A DNA stretch of 64,000 nucleotides from Rhodobacteraceae bacterium EhC02 (GTDB lineage: Bacteria; Pseudomonadota; Alphaproteobacteria; Rhodobacterales; Rhodobacteraceae): assembly GCA_001650895.1 (NCBI GenBank), contig LXYH01000016.1:62001-126000 (forward strand). The letters are read 5' to 3'. The position numbers were made by a program, and so were the translations under genes. Below are positions 55,623 to 63,017 of this stretch, piece by piece (position 1 is the first letter of the stretch; the number at the start of each line of letters is the position of its first letter). The notes beneath the pieces were generated by a model that was given only the letters and a program-made list of their open reading frames with translations, made no database searches and had not been told where the DNA came from.

Positions 55623-56729
55623 TTGGCCTACGATCTTCAGCTCACAAACGTCTACAAGACCTATGACAATGGAACACCGGCCGTCATCGACTTCAACCTG
55701 GACGTCGAGAAAGGGGAATTCATTGCATTCCTGGGACCTTCCGGCTGTGGCAAATCGACGACCCTGCGGATGATTTCCGGGTTCGAGACGGTCACATCGG
55801 GCGATCTGATGATCCGCGGCAAACGCGTGAACGACCAACTCCCCGAGAAGCGCCCCACCTCGATGATCTTTCAGAACTACGCGCTTTTCCCGCATATGAA
55901 TGTGCGCCAGAACGTGCTCTTCGGCCTTGAGGTCAAGAACATGCCGCGCGCAGAGGCCAACCGAAAGGTTGACCAGATCCTCGACAAGCTTGGCCTGAGC
56001 GGGATTGCCGAAATGCCCACCGCGCGCCTGTCGGGGGGACAGCGCCAGCGCATCGCGCTGGCCCGTTCTCTGGTCGTCGAACCGGACATCCTGCTGCTGG
56101 ACGAACCCCTTGGCGCGCTCGACGCGAACCTGCGAAAAAGCATCCAGAACGAATTGAAACTTCTGCAGCGCGATCTCGGGATCACCTTCGTTTTCGTGAC
56201 GCACGCTCAGTCCGAAGCCCTGGCCCTATCCGACCGCATCGTGGTGATGAACGCCGGCCGCATCGAACAGGTCAGCCCCCCGCGCGAACTTTACACCCGG
56301 CCCAGCAGCCAGTTCGTCGCCCGTTTCATCGGCTCGAACACGATCCTGCCGGGAACCGTCAAGGCACGCGAGGATGGCAATGTCATACTGGAAACGGCTT
56401 TCGGCATACTGGGTGGCGCGAACCGTGCCGGGATCGACGCCCATGATGGCCGCGAAATGAGCATCATACTGCCCGCAGAGGCGGTGGACCTGGTTCCCGC
56501 CGATGTACCCGAAGACGAGATGCGCGCAAACTTTGGCTCGAACACCATCCCCTGCACCATCGAAAGGCTGCAGATCGTGGGGCATATCATGCACATGATC
56601 GTCAGCTTCGTCGACGGCAGGAAGATCAATGTCGAAGGACATGTGGACAAGTACCGCGATCGACTGAAGGCAGGAGGACGCGCGTTTGTCGCGTGGAAAT
56701 CCGCAAATGCCACCGTGATCGACCACTAG
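55623..56729 (+). CDS. ABC importer ATPase 2 (PotA-like, canonical)
   Basis: A 368-aa ATPase with all motifs: Walker A GPSGCGKST (about 40-48), FQNYALFPHM, LSGGQRQR, ILLLDEPLGALD, and VTHAQSEALALSD with the switch His. A TOBE domain follows. Start is probably TTG at 55623, where the conserved YDLQLTNVYKTYDNG begins (GGAACAGGAC upstream); a longer frame from TTG 55557 has no conserved residues. Together with ATPase 1 it may form a heterodimer, which is rare for importers of this class. Confidence 0.9.
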   Translation: MAYDLQLTNVYKTYDNGTPAVIDFNLDVEKGEFIAFLGPSGCGKSTTLRMISGFETVTSGDLMIRGKRVNDQLPEKRPTSMIFQNYALFPHMNVRQNVLFGLEVKNMPRAEANRKVDQILDKLGLSGIAEMPTARLSGGQRQRIALARSLVVEPDILLLDEPLGALDANLRKSIQNELKLLQRDLGITFVFVTHAQSEALALSDRIVVMNAGRIEQVSPPRELYTRPSSQFVARFIGSNTILPGTVKAREDGNVILETAFGILGGANRAGIDAHDGREMSIILPAEAVDLVPADVPEDEMRANFGSNTIPCTIERLQIVGHIMHMIVSFVDGRKINVEGHVDKYRDRLKAGGRAFVAWKSANATVIDH

Positions 56730-56739
56730 GGGAAATTCG

Positions 56740-58092
56740 ATGTCGCACATCACGGCACAGGCAATATCTGAAGGTCTGCGATCGGGGAAACTCGATCCGG
56801 TCACCTTGACCGAAGAGGTCTATGATCGGCTGGAGCGTCACGCCGACGACGCGATCTACATCGAAACCACCCGTGACAGGGCGATGGCAGAGGCACAGGC
56901 CTCCCGCCTGCGGTTCAAGTCCGGGTTGCCCGCCAGCCCGCTGGACGGTGTTCCCGTGGCATGGAAGGATCTTTTCGACCTGAAAGGTCGCATCACCACT
57001 GCCGGGGCCACGGTCACCAGGACAGACCCACCCGCGACCGCCGACGCGCCAGTCATCGCGACGGCCCATAGGGCCGGCATGATCACGACAGGCACGGTGA
57101 ACATGACGGAATTCGCCTATTCCGGCATCGGCCTGAACCCGCATTACGGCACGCCGCGCAACGTCCATGCGCCGGCCGGGCAACGACGCAGCCCCGGCGG
57201 ATCATCCTCAGCCTCGGGCGTGGTCGTCTCCGCAGGCATCGTCCCGATCTCGATGGGATCGGACACCGGGGGCTCGGTCCGCATACCGGCCTCTTTCAAC
57301 GGCGTGGTGGGTTACAAGACCTCGGCAGGACGCTATCCGATGGGCGGCGTCTATCCCCTTGCCAGATCCCTCGACACGATTGGCCCACTGGCCCACACGG
57401 TCGCCGATTGCGCGCTGTTCGACGCGGTGTTGCGCGGAAAGGACACCCCCGAGGCGCAGGCCGCGCGACCCGACACATTGTCCTTCGTCATCCCTGACGA
57501 GATCCTGCTGGATGGGCTTGCGCCTTCGGTTGCAGCCAATTTCGACGCCACCGTGGCAAGGCTCGAAGCCGCTGGGGCGCGGATTACGCGCATCTCGCTG
57601 CCCGAATTGTCTGAACTTACCGAACTCATTGCACAGCACGGTTTTCTGGCCGGTGCGGAGGCGCTGGTGGTCCACCAGGATCGGGTGCACGGTCCTGCCG
57701 CCGCACAGATGGATGCCCGCGTCGTGCGGCGCATCAGACTGGCCGAAAGCATGAGCGCGGTCGACATCTTGATGCTGCAACAGGCCAGGGTGCGCACCAT
57801 GGCGTCGACCGCGGCCCGGATCGGCGCCTCGATCGTGCTTTGCCCGACCACCGCCACCACCGCGATGGAAATAGGCCCGCTGGAAGCAGATCAGGAGGTC
57901 TTCTTTCACCACAACGGCCTGACACTGCGCAACACCTCCTTGGGCAACTTCCTGGATTGGTGCGGCGTTTCCATTCCCAACGGCACCGATGCCGATGGCA
58001 TGCCGACAGGCTTCCTGCTGTCGGCACCGACCGGTCAAGACACAGCCCTGCTATGCGCAGCCCTTGGCTGCGAAGAGATCATCCGCGGCTAG
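56740..58092 (+). CDS. Amidase (amidase-signature family)
   Basis: A 450-aa Ser-cisSer-Lys amidase. The catalytic Lys lies in VPVAWKDLFDLKGR (about 74), cis-Ser and nucleophile Ser in SPGGSSSASGVVVSAG and GSDTGGSVRIPASFNG (about 150-190). It would hydrolyse a linear amide, for example a carbamoyl, N-carboxy-amide or ring-opened product. Allophanate hydrolase, partner of urea carboxylase, belongs to this family, which is notable given the urea-carboxylase-like genes nearby, but specificity cannot be read. It follows ATPase 2 by ten bases. Confidence 0.92.
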   Translation: MSHITAQAISEGLRSGKLDPVTLTEEVYDRLERHADDAIYIETTRDRAMAEAQASRLRFKSGLPASPLDGVPVAWKDLFDLKGRITTAGATVTRTDPPATADAPVIATAHRAGMITTGTVNMTEFAYSGIGLNPHYGTPRNVHAPAGQRRSPGGSSSASGVVVSAGIVPISMGSDTGGSVRIPASFNGVVGYKTSAGRYPMGGVYPLARSLDTIGPLAHTVADCALFDAVLRGKDTPEAQAARPDTLSFVIPDEILLDGLAPSVAANFDATVARLEAAGARITRISLPELSELTELIAQHGFLAGAEALVVHQDRVHGPAAAQMDARVVRRIRLAESMSAVDILMLQQARVRTMASTAARIGASIVLCPTTATTAMEIGPLEADQEVFFHHNGLTLRNTSLGNFLDWCGVSIPNGTDADGMPTGFLLSAPTGQDTALLCAALGCEEIIRG

Positions 58093-58134
58093 CGCCGCCC
58101 CGACACCGACTGACACAACGAAGAGGAGACCAAA

Positions 58135-59037
58135 ATGACCAAGAAAATCTACTGTGCCTTCGGCACCGATATCGACTCTGTCGCGGGCCAGATTGGCTCC
58201 TATGGTGGTGGCGATTCACCCAACGACATCCAGCGCGGCATCTTCGCGACCGAAGTCGGCGTGCCGCGCCTGCTGCGCCTGTTCAAGAAATACGAGATGC
58301 GGACGTCCTTCTTCATCCCCGGCCATTCCCTCGAGACGTTCCCGAAAGAAATGGACATGATCGTCGAGGCAGGCCACGAGATCGGCGCACATGGCTATCT
58401 GCACGAGAACCCGGTGGCCATGACCCCCTCGCAGGAGGAAGATGTTCTGGTCAAGTCCATCGAACTGATCAAGAAACTGACCGGCGAAGCGCCAAAGGGC
58501 TATGTTGCGCCCTGGTGGGAAATGTCCAACGTGACCGCGTCCCTGCTGGGCAAATACGGCTTTTCCTACGACCACAGCCAAAGCTACCGTGACTTCCAGC
58601 CGTTCTACGCCCGCGTCGGCGACGAATGGAATGTGATCGACTATTCCAAGACCGCCGGGGAATGGATGCATCCGCTCAAGCACGGCAAGGAGATCGACCT
58701 CGTCGATATCGGCGCGAACTGGTATGTCGACGACCTGCCGCCGATGATGTTCATCAAGAACGCCCCCAATAGCCACGGCTTTGTCAGCCCGCGCGATATT
58801 GAGCAGATGTGGAAGGACCAGTTCGACTGGGTCTACCGCGAGATGGACTACGGTGTGTTCCCGATCACCATTCACCCCGACGTCGCCGGCCGTCCGCAGG
58901 TTCTGCAGATGCTGGAGCGTCTGATCGACTATATCAACGGCCATTCGGGCGTCGAATGGGTGGATTTCAACACCATCGCGGATGACTTCCGCAAGCGCTT
59001 CCCCTTCGACAGCGACAAGCGCCCCGAAGTGATCTGA
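58135..59037 (+). CDS. Polysaccharide-deacetylase (NodB)-fold hydrolase
   Basis: A 300-aa soluble protein without leader. The NodB pattern is [10 protein letters not shown] (Asp pair, about 9-18), [17 protein letters not shown], and [12 protein letters not shown] with the HxxxH metal ligands (about 81-92); then [10 protein letters not shown] and [12 protein letters not shown]. Members without signal peptides and with this YxAPWWE/IHPD pattern are close to the PuuE-type allantoinase and cyclic-imide hydrolase branch rather than to cell-wall deacetylases. I infer a cytoplasmic cyclic amide or amide hydrolase acting on the island's substrate. Confidence 0.82.
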   Translation: MTKKIYCAFGTDIDSVAGQIGSYGGGDSPNDIQRGIFATEVGVPRLLRLFKKYEMRTSFFIPGHSLETFPKEMDMIVEAGHEIGAHGYLHENPVAMTPSQEEDVLVKSIELIKKLTGEAPKGYVAPWWEMSNVTASLLGKYGFSYDHSQSYRDFQPFYARVGDEWNVIDYSKTAGEWMHPLKHGKEIDLVDIGANWYVDDLPPMMFIKNAPNSHGFVSPRDIEQMWKDQFDWVYREMDYGVFPITIHPDVAGRPQVLQMLERLIDYINGHSGVEWVDFNTIADDFRKRFPFDSDKRPEVI

Positions 59038-59047
59038 ACCGGCAAAG

Positions 59048-59071
59048 GGGGCAGCGCCAGCGCGCTGCCCC
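59048..59071 (+). terminator. Strong hairpin after the deacetylase-fold gene
   Basis: A perfect 10-bp stem (59048-59057 with 59062-59071) with a 4-base loop, ten bases after the stop codon and without a long T-run. It may partly terminate transcription before the CxxC/CobW pair. Confidence 0.5.
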
Positions 59072-59095
59072 TCTGCCACAGGACGAGGTTGTCAG

Positions 59096-59401
59096 ATGTG
59101 CAACGCATGCGGGTTCCCGACACGTCCCGGCCACTGGACCGATGCCGGCGCGGATAATGCGGGCGACAGATTGCGCCTGCAATTGCGCCGGGCCCAGGTT
59201 CTGAACAAACTTCTCAAGGGCTATGGATTCACTGCGCGCCCCCCCGGACACGCGCCCGGCTTTGCGCTGTCTTCCTTTTCCGGTCGTACGACGATCCTGC
59301 CCGACCTGGAAGCAGTCTGGCAGGAAGCCGCGCGACAACTGGGCCATCCGATCGACCCGCTCGACCCGCGGTTCACAGCCCAGGCCGACCCCGCCACATG
59401 A
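59096..59401 (+). CDS. Small protein with N-terminal CxxC motif, coupled to CobW GTPase
   Basis: A 101-aa protein beginning MCNACGFPTRPGHWTDAG. Cys2 and Cys5 form a CxxC knuckle, with His residues further along (His13, His50) that could complete a metal site. The rest is basic helix (LRLQLRRAQVLNKLLKGYGF) and a Pro-rich segment. I do not recognise a named family. Its stop overlaps the start of the CobW gene (ATGA), so the two are made together. A role in metal handling or as the GTPase client is inferred. Confidence 0.7.
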   Translation: MCNACGFPTRPGHWTDAGADNAGDRLRLQLRRAQVLNKLLKGYGFTARPPGHAPGFALSSFSGRTTILPDLEAVWQEAARQLGHPIDPLDPRFTAQADPAT

Positions 59402-60354
59402 CGCCCGCGCCTGACGATGGTCGCCTGCGGCTGACGATTCTTGGCGGCTACCTGGGATCCGGCAAGACGACATGGCTGCGCCACCAGCTTTTCGAGGGCG
59501 CCTTCGGCAAGGCGCATATTCTTGTGAATGAAGCGGCTGAAACGCCGGTGGACGATACGCTGCTGTCGTCACAAGCCGCGGGCCTGACAATGCTGTCAGG
59601 CGGCTGCGCCTGCTGCACGGGCAAGGATGATCTTGTCGCCGCCCTGCGCAACCTGTGCGACCTGCGCAGCCGCCAGCGCCCTGAGGAACGCGACGCGGGC
59701 CAGATCGTTCTTGAAACCAGCGGCCTTGCCGATCCGGCAGCCATTCTCGACACCATCCGCCAGGACAGCGTGCTGGTGCATCATATCCGCGTGGCCGAGA
59801 TCATCGTGCTCGTGGATGCCATGAACGCCGCCGAACAGTTGCGCACCGAATATCTTGGGCGGGCCCAGATCGAAGCCGCGGACAGGATCATCCTGACCAA
59901 GGTCGACGCCGTTCCAGACACAGTGCTTGCTACCGTTGTCGCGACCGTGCGCCACCTCAATCCGGGTGCCTCGGTCGAGGCGGCCGTGAAAGGTCAGCCC
60001 TTCAGCCTGCCCGACCTGCCCGTCGTGCCCCCCTATGATCTGCCACGGCTGGCGGATGGCGGCGCACCGATCCAGCCCACGAAAATCGACATTCCCGACG
60101 ATGTGGAGTGGGCAACGTTTTCTGTCTGGCTCTCGGCCCTTCTCTATGCGCGCGGCGATGACCTGGTCCGCGTCAAGGGCGTCTTTGAAACCCCGGCCGG
60201 TCCATTGCTGCTGCAGGCGGTGCGCAAGTCCGTCCAGCCGCCCGAACTACTTCCACCCGAGGCAGCCCATCGCCAGAACCAGATCGTTTTCATCGGACGC
60301 GGGTACAAGGGCGATGATCTGCGCCGATCGCTGGCGTATTTCACGCACGGCTAG
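59398..60354 (+). CDS. CobW/COG0523-family metallochaperone GTPase
   Basis: A 318-aa G3E GTPase: Walker A GGYLGSGKTT (about 16-25), metal-binding CxCC as GGCACCTG (about 66-73), LETSGLADPA, and guanine-specificity TKVD. The C-terminal CobW domain is present but lacks a His-rich tail. Proteins of this group deliver zinc or other metals to a client enzyme. The deacetylase-fold hydrolase two genes upstream is the best local client. Confidence 0.9.
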   Translation: MTPAPDDGRLRLTILGGYLGSGKTTWLRHQLFEGAFGKAHILVNEAAETPVDDTLLSSQAAGLTMLSGGCACCTGKDDLVAALRNLCDLRSRQRPEERDAGQIVLETSGLADPAAILDTIRQDSVLVHHIRVAEIIVLVDAMNAAEQLRTEYLGRAQIEAADRIILTKVDAVPDTVLATVVATVRHLNPGASVEAAVKGQPFSLPDLPVVPPYDLPRLADGGAPIQPTKIDIPDDVEWATFSVWLSALLYARGDDLVRVKGVFETPAGPLLLQAVRKSVQPPELLPPEAAHRQNQIVFIGRGYKGDDLRRSLAYFTHG

Positions 60355-60507
60355 GGTCAAGGCGTTGGCGCCAATTGAACCAAGTCAAGCAGCCCAACAA
60401 AACCTGATCGCGCCTGAACTCGCGCTCTGAGTTTTCTAGGCTCCAGATCCATTGGCCCACTTGAGGTTGTCAAGCTTGCATGAGTCACACTCCCAAATTT
60501 TGGGGGC

Positions 60508-60996
60508 ATGAATAGCAATCTTTACTGGCTGACGGACGAACCAATGGCGCGGCTTCGACCGTTCTTTCCAAAGAGCCATGGCAAGCCGCGCGTGGATGAC
60601 AGGCGCGTTTTGAGTGGAATAATATTCATCAATCGCAATGGCTTGCGGTGGTCCGACGCGCCGAAGGAATACGGACCGGCGAAGACCCTCTACAACCGAT
60701 GGAAGCGGTGGGGGTGAGTGGCTGAACGCCACCGGTTCGAGAGAGGCCACGAACGGGGCGTCTTCGCCAGGATGATGGGAGGGTTGGCCTCTGAGGCGAC
60801 AGTTCCGAAGACGGTGATGATCGACGCGACCTATCTCAAAGCACACCGCACGGCTTCAAGCCTTGGGTTGAAGAAGGGGGGCGCGGTCACCTGATTGGCC
60901 GAACCAAGGGTGGCATGAACACCAAATTGCATGCCGTCACAGATGAAAACGGCCGCCCGATCAGCTTCTTCATGAGCGCAGGCGAGACCAGCGATT
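60508..60996 (+). mobile_element. Decayed IS5-family (IS427-like) transposase, truncated
   Basis: The first 69 codons (MNSNLYWLTDEPMARLRPFF to YNRWKRWG) match the OrfA half of IS427-group transposases. After about 36 extra bases the coding resumes in pieces: RGVFARMMGGLASE, TVMIDATYLKAHRTASSLG with the first catalytic Asp, then in another frame HLIGRTKGGMNTKLHAVTDE to FFMSAGETSD, where it is cut by the IS6 element. The remaining third is nowhere in the window. Bases 60355-60507 upstream show no gene; the left end of the element probably lies near 60430. Confidence 0.85.
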
Positions 60997-61810
60997 GGTG
61001 CTGCCAGACTAATTCGAACTAGTCTCTGCTTGGACAGTAGAGCTGCCCCTTATCCCGCGAAGAGACCCCGCCACTCGGCGAGAGCGGCGGCGCGGTTCAG
61101 TTTGAAATTAGGTCGAGTTGAGAGACTGCGTTCCTGATTGAAGTGGTTCGAGACAGAGGCGTGGACGGCGGCGAATTTCTGTAAACTTCGCATGCGCCTG
61201 AACCGCAACATCGCCCTCTCCCGTCGTCGAAACGGCAAGTGCGAATTCTCTGCCCTGTTGTTCGTCCACCGACCGGTTTCCTGGAGATCTGCTGCACCGA
61301 GTTCCTTCAGCGCCGCGCCATACGATCGCAGTCGGTCCGTGACGATAACCTCCGGGCGACCATGCTTACGCATTGCTTTCCTTAGGAATTTCAACGCCGC
61401 CGCCTTATCACGCGTCTTCGTCACAAAGCTTTCTAAGACCTCGCCTTCGTGATCCACGGCCCGCCAGAGGTAGTGCCGCTCACCGTTGATCTTCACGAAG
61501 ACCTCGTCCAGATGCCACCGCCAACGGCTGGATTTCATTCCGGAAATCCGGCGCTTTCGGATCTCGGCCGCGAACATCGGGCCGAACCGATGCCACCAAT
61601 ACCGCACAGCTTCATGGCTCACGTCGATGCCCCGTTCGTGCAGCAGATCTTCGACGTTTCTTAATGAAAGCGGAACCCGGATGTACAACATCACCGCCAG
61701 GCGGATGACCTCAGGGCTCGTTTTGAAGTAGCGGAATGGGGAGCGTTTTATCATCCGGCGAAGTTATGCAACCGCCCTGCCCGTCTCAAGTCGGTTTGCT
61801 CTGACAACAC
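60997..61810 (-). mobile_element. Complete IS6-family insertion sequence (814 bp)
   Basis: The ends are imperfect inverted repeats: GGTGCTGCCAGA at 60997-61008 and, on the other strand, GGTGTTGTCAGA ending at 61810 (10 of 12 identical). One transposase gene fills the middle. Eight bases on either side (CAGCGATT left, AACGAAAC right) do not match, so there is no target duplication. That, and the missing IS5 remainder, point to an adjacent deletion or cointegrate resolution rather than simple insertion. Confidence 0.85.
61050..61754 (-). CDS. IS6-family transposase
   Basis: A 234-aa DDE transposase, full length. It has MIKRSPFRYFKTSPEVIRLAV, an N-terminal HTH (LSLRNVEDLLHERGIDVSHEAV), and the triad Asp in WHLDEVFVKI (about 82), Asp in VIVTDRLRSY (about 140) and Glu in NNRAENSHLPFRRRER (about 174). 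It looks functional and could mobilise the island together with another copy. Confidence 0.95.
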   Translation of the reverse strand: MIKRSPFRYFKTSPEVIRLAVMLYIRVPLSLRNVEDLLHERGIDVSHEAVRYWWHRFGPMFAAEIRKRRISGMKSSRWRWHLDEVFVKINGERHYLWRAVDHEGEVLESFVTKTRDKAAALKFLRKAMRKHGRPEVIVTDRLRSYGAALKELGAADLQETGRWTNNRAENSHLPFRRRERAMLRFRRMRSLQKFAAVHASVSNHFNQERSLSTRPNFKLNRAAALAEWRGLFAG

Positions 61811-61890
61811 CAACGAAACAGTCTCAGCCATCGATGCAGCCCCAAATGATCGTGACCAAGTCAATCATCCATCGCGGCGGCGCACAAGAT

Positions 61891-62973
61891 TTATGATATC
61901 TTTCCTGAGGCTTCGTCGGCAAGCGGTGTGGCCGACTGCGCCGCCAGTGCAACAATCTGGTCCCATGTTTCCTCGGGCACATGGATCAATTCGTGCGCAG
62001 CTTGATGATGGTTGCGTTCGCGTTCACCGGGGATCTCGACCGCGGCAAAGCCCGGCGCAGGTGGGCAGTTGCGCAGCTCTGTCAAGATCGCTTCGGCAGC
62101 GGTTTGCATCGGTCCATCTGGCCGAAACCGCGCCGTATCGATGCAGATCAAAAGCCAGTTGCACTCAACCGTTACCGGCCCCAGCATCGCCTCACCGATG
62201 AGCTCGGCCATCAATGCCAGCGCAAAGCCCTTGTGCCCGCCTGCTGGCAAGATCGCACCGCCGTTGAAATAATCCTCCGGATCGCGCGTCGGGTTCCCGA
62301 ACCGGTCGATCACGCAACCCTCAGGCAAAAGCGCACCTGCAGAACGGGCCGCGTGTATCCAACCGCCCGCGATCTTGGATGTTGCAAAATCGAGTATATT
62401 AGGGCCTTGGTCGCCACCGGGAATGCCCACGCACCAAGGATTGGTCGGCAGCATCGCCTTGATACCGCCATGCGGCGCAACCTGCCGCCATTGCTCACGT
62501 TTTCCGCCGCCCGTCAGGATGGTCAAACAGCCCTTCTGTGCAGCGAGATCAGCGAAATATCCATGACGCCCAGTGTGCCCCGCATTGCGGATCGCCACCG
62601 CCGCGATCCCATTTTGCGTCGCAAGGCGGCAGCCTTCGTCAAAGGCAAGGCGCATGGCGGGAATGCCGATCGCACCATGGCCATCGACCTCCGGCGCGCC
62701 TGTTGCAGTGATCCGGAAGACCGGCGTTGTGTCGGCGATAATACGGCCTGCGCGATATTGCGCTGCATATTGGAGAACACGGACGATCCCGTGACTCTCG
62801 ACACCCGACAGAGAGGCGTCAACAAGATGCGTCGCCACCTCCTGGGCAATCGCATCCGGAACCCCAAGCGGTGCGAGGATCTCCATGATACGCAGCTTTG
62901 CAGTTGCGCTTGGGATCGCGACCCGGCCACCACGCAATTCAAGCTTCGATGCATTGGGCAAAGTCGCGGTCAT
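61891..62973 (-). CDS. Malate/lactate dehydrogenase-family (LDH2/AllD-type) oxidoreductase
   Basis: A 360-aa NAD(P)-dependent oxidoreductase of the LDH2 group, which includes malate, ureidoglycolate and 2,3-diketogulonate dehydrogenases. Seen are SGVESHGIVRVLQYAAQYRAG, RNAGHTGRHGYFADLAA and PAGGHKGFALALMAELI. The ATG at 62973 has GGAAAG five bases upstream. An ATG at 63021 that overlaps the upstream ABC gene (ATGA) is the alternative and would add 16 residues. Substrate unknown. Bases 61811-61890 hold nothing recognised. Confidence 0.88.
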   Translation of the reverse strand: MTATLPNASKLELRGGRVAIPSATAKLRIMEILAPLGVPDAIAQEVATHLVDASLSGVESHGIVRVLQYAAQYRAGRIIADTTPVFRITATGAPEVDGHGAIGIPAMRLAFDEGCRLATQNGIAAVAIRNAGHTGRHGYFADLAAQKGCLTILTGGGKREQWRQVAPHGGIKAMLPTNPWCVGIPGGDQGPNILDFATSKIAGGWIHAARSAGALLPEGCVIDRFGNPTRDPEDYFNGGAILPAGGHKGFALALMAELIGEAMLGPVTVECNWLLICIDTARFRPDGPMQTAAEAILTELRNCPPAPGFAAVEIPGERERNHHQAAHELIHVPEETWDQIVALAAQSATPLADEASGKIS

Positions 62974-63017
62974 TTGCTTTCCGCTTTGCATGTTGGGTTT
63001 TTCAGATAAGGGGGCGC

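Noticed and set aside
35156-61810. Intact composite transposon
   Set aside because: The left IS6 copy is only a 108-bp stub without transposase, so the block cannot move as a classical composite element now.
60989-61818. 8-bp target duplication around the IS6 element
   Set aside because: The flanking octamers CAGCGATT and AACGAAAC do not match.
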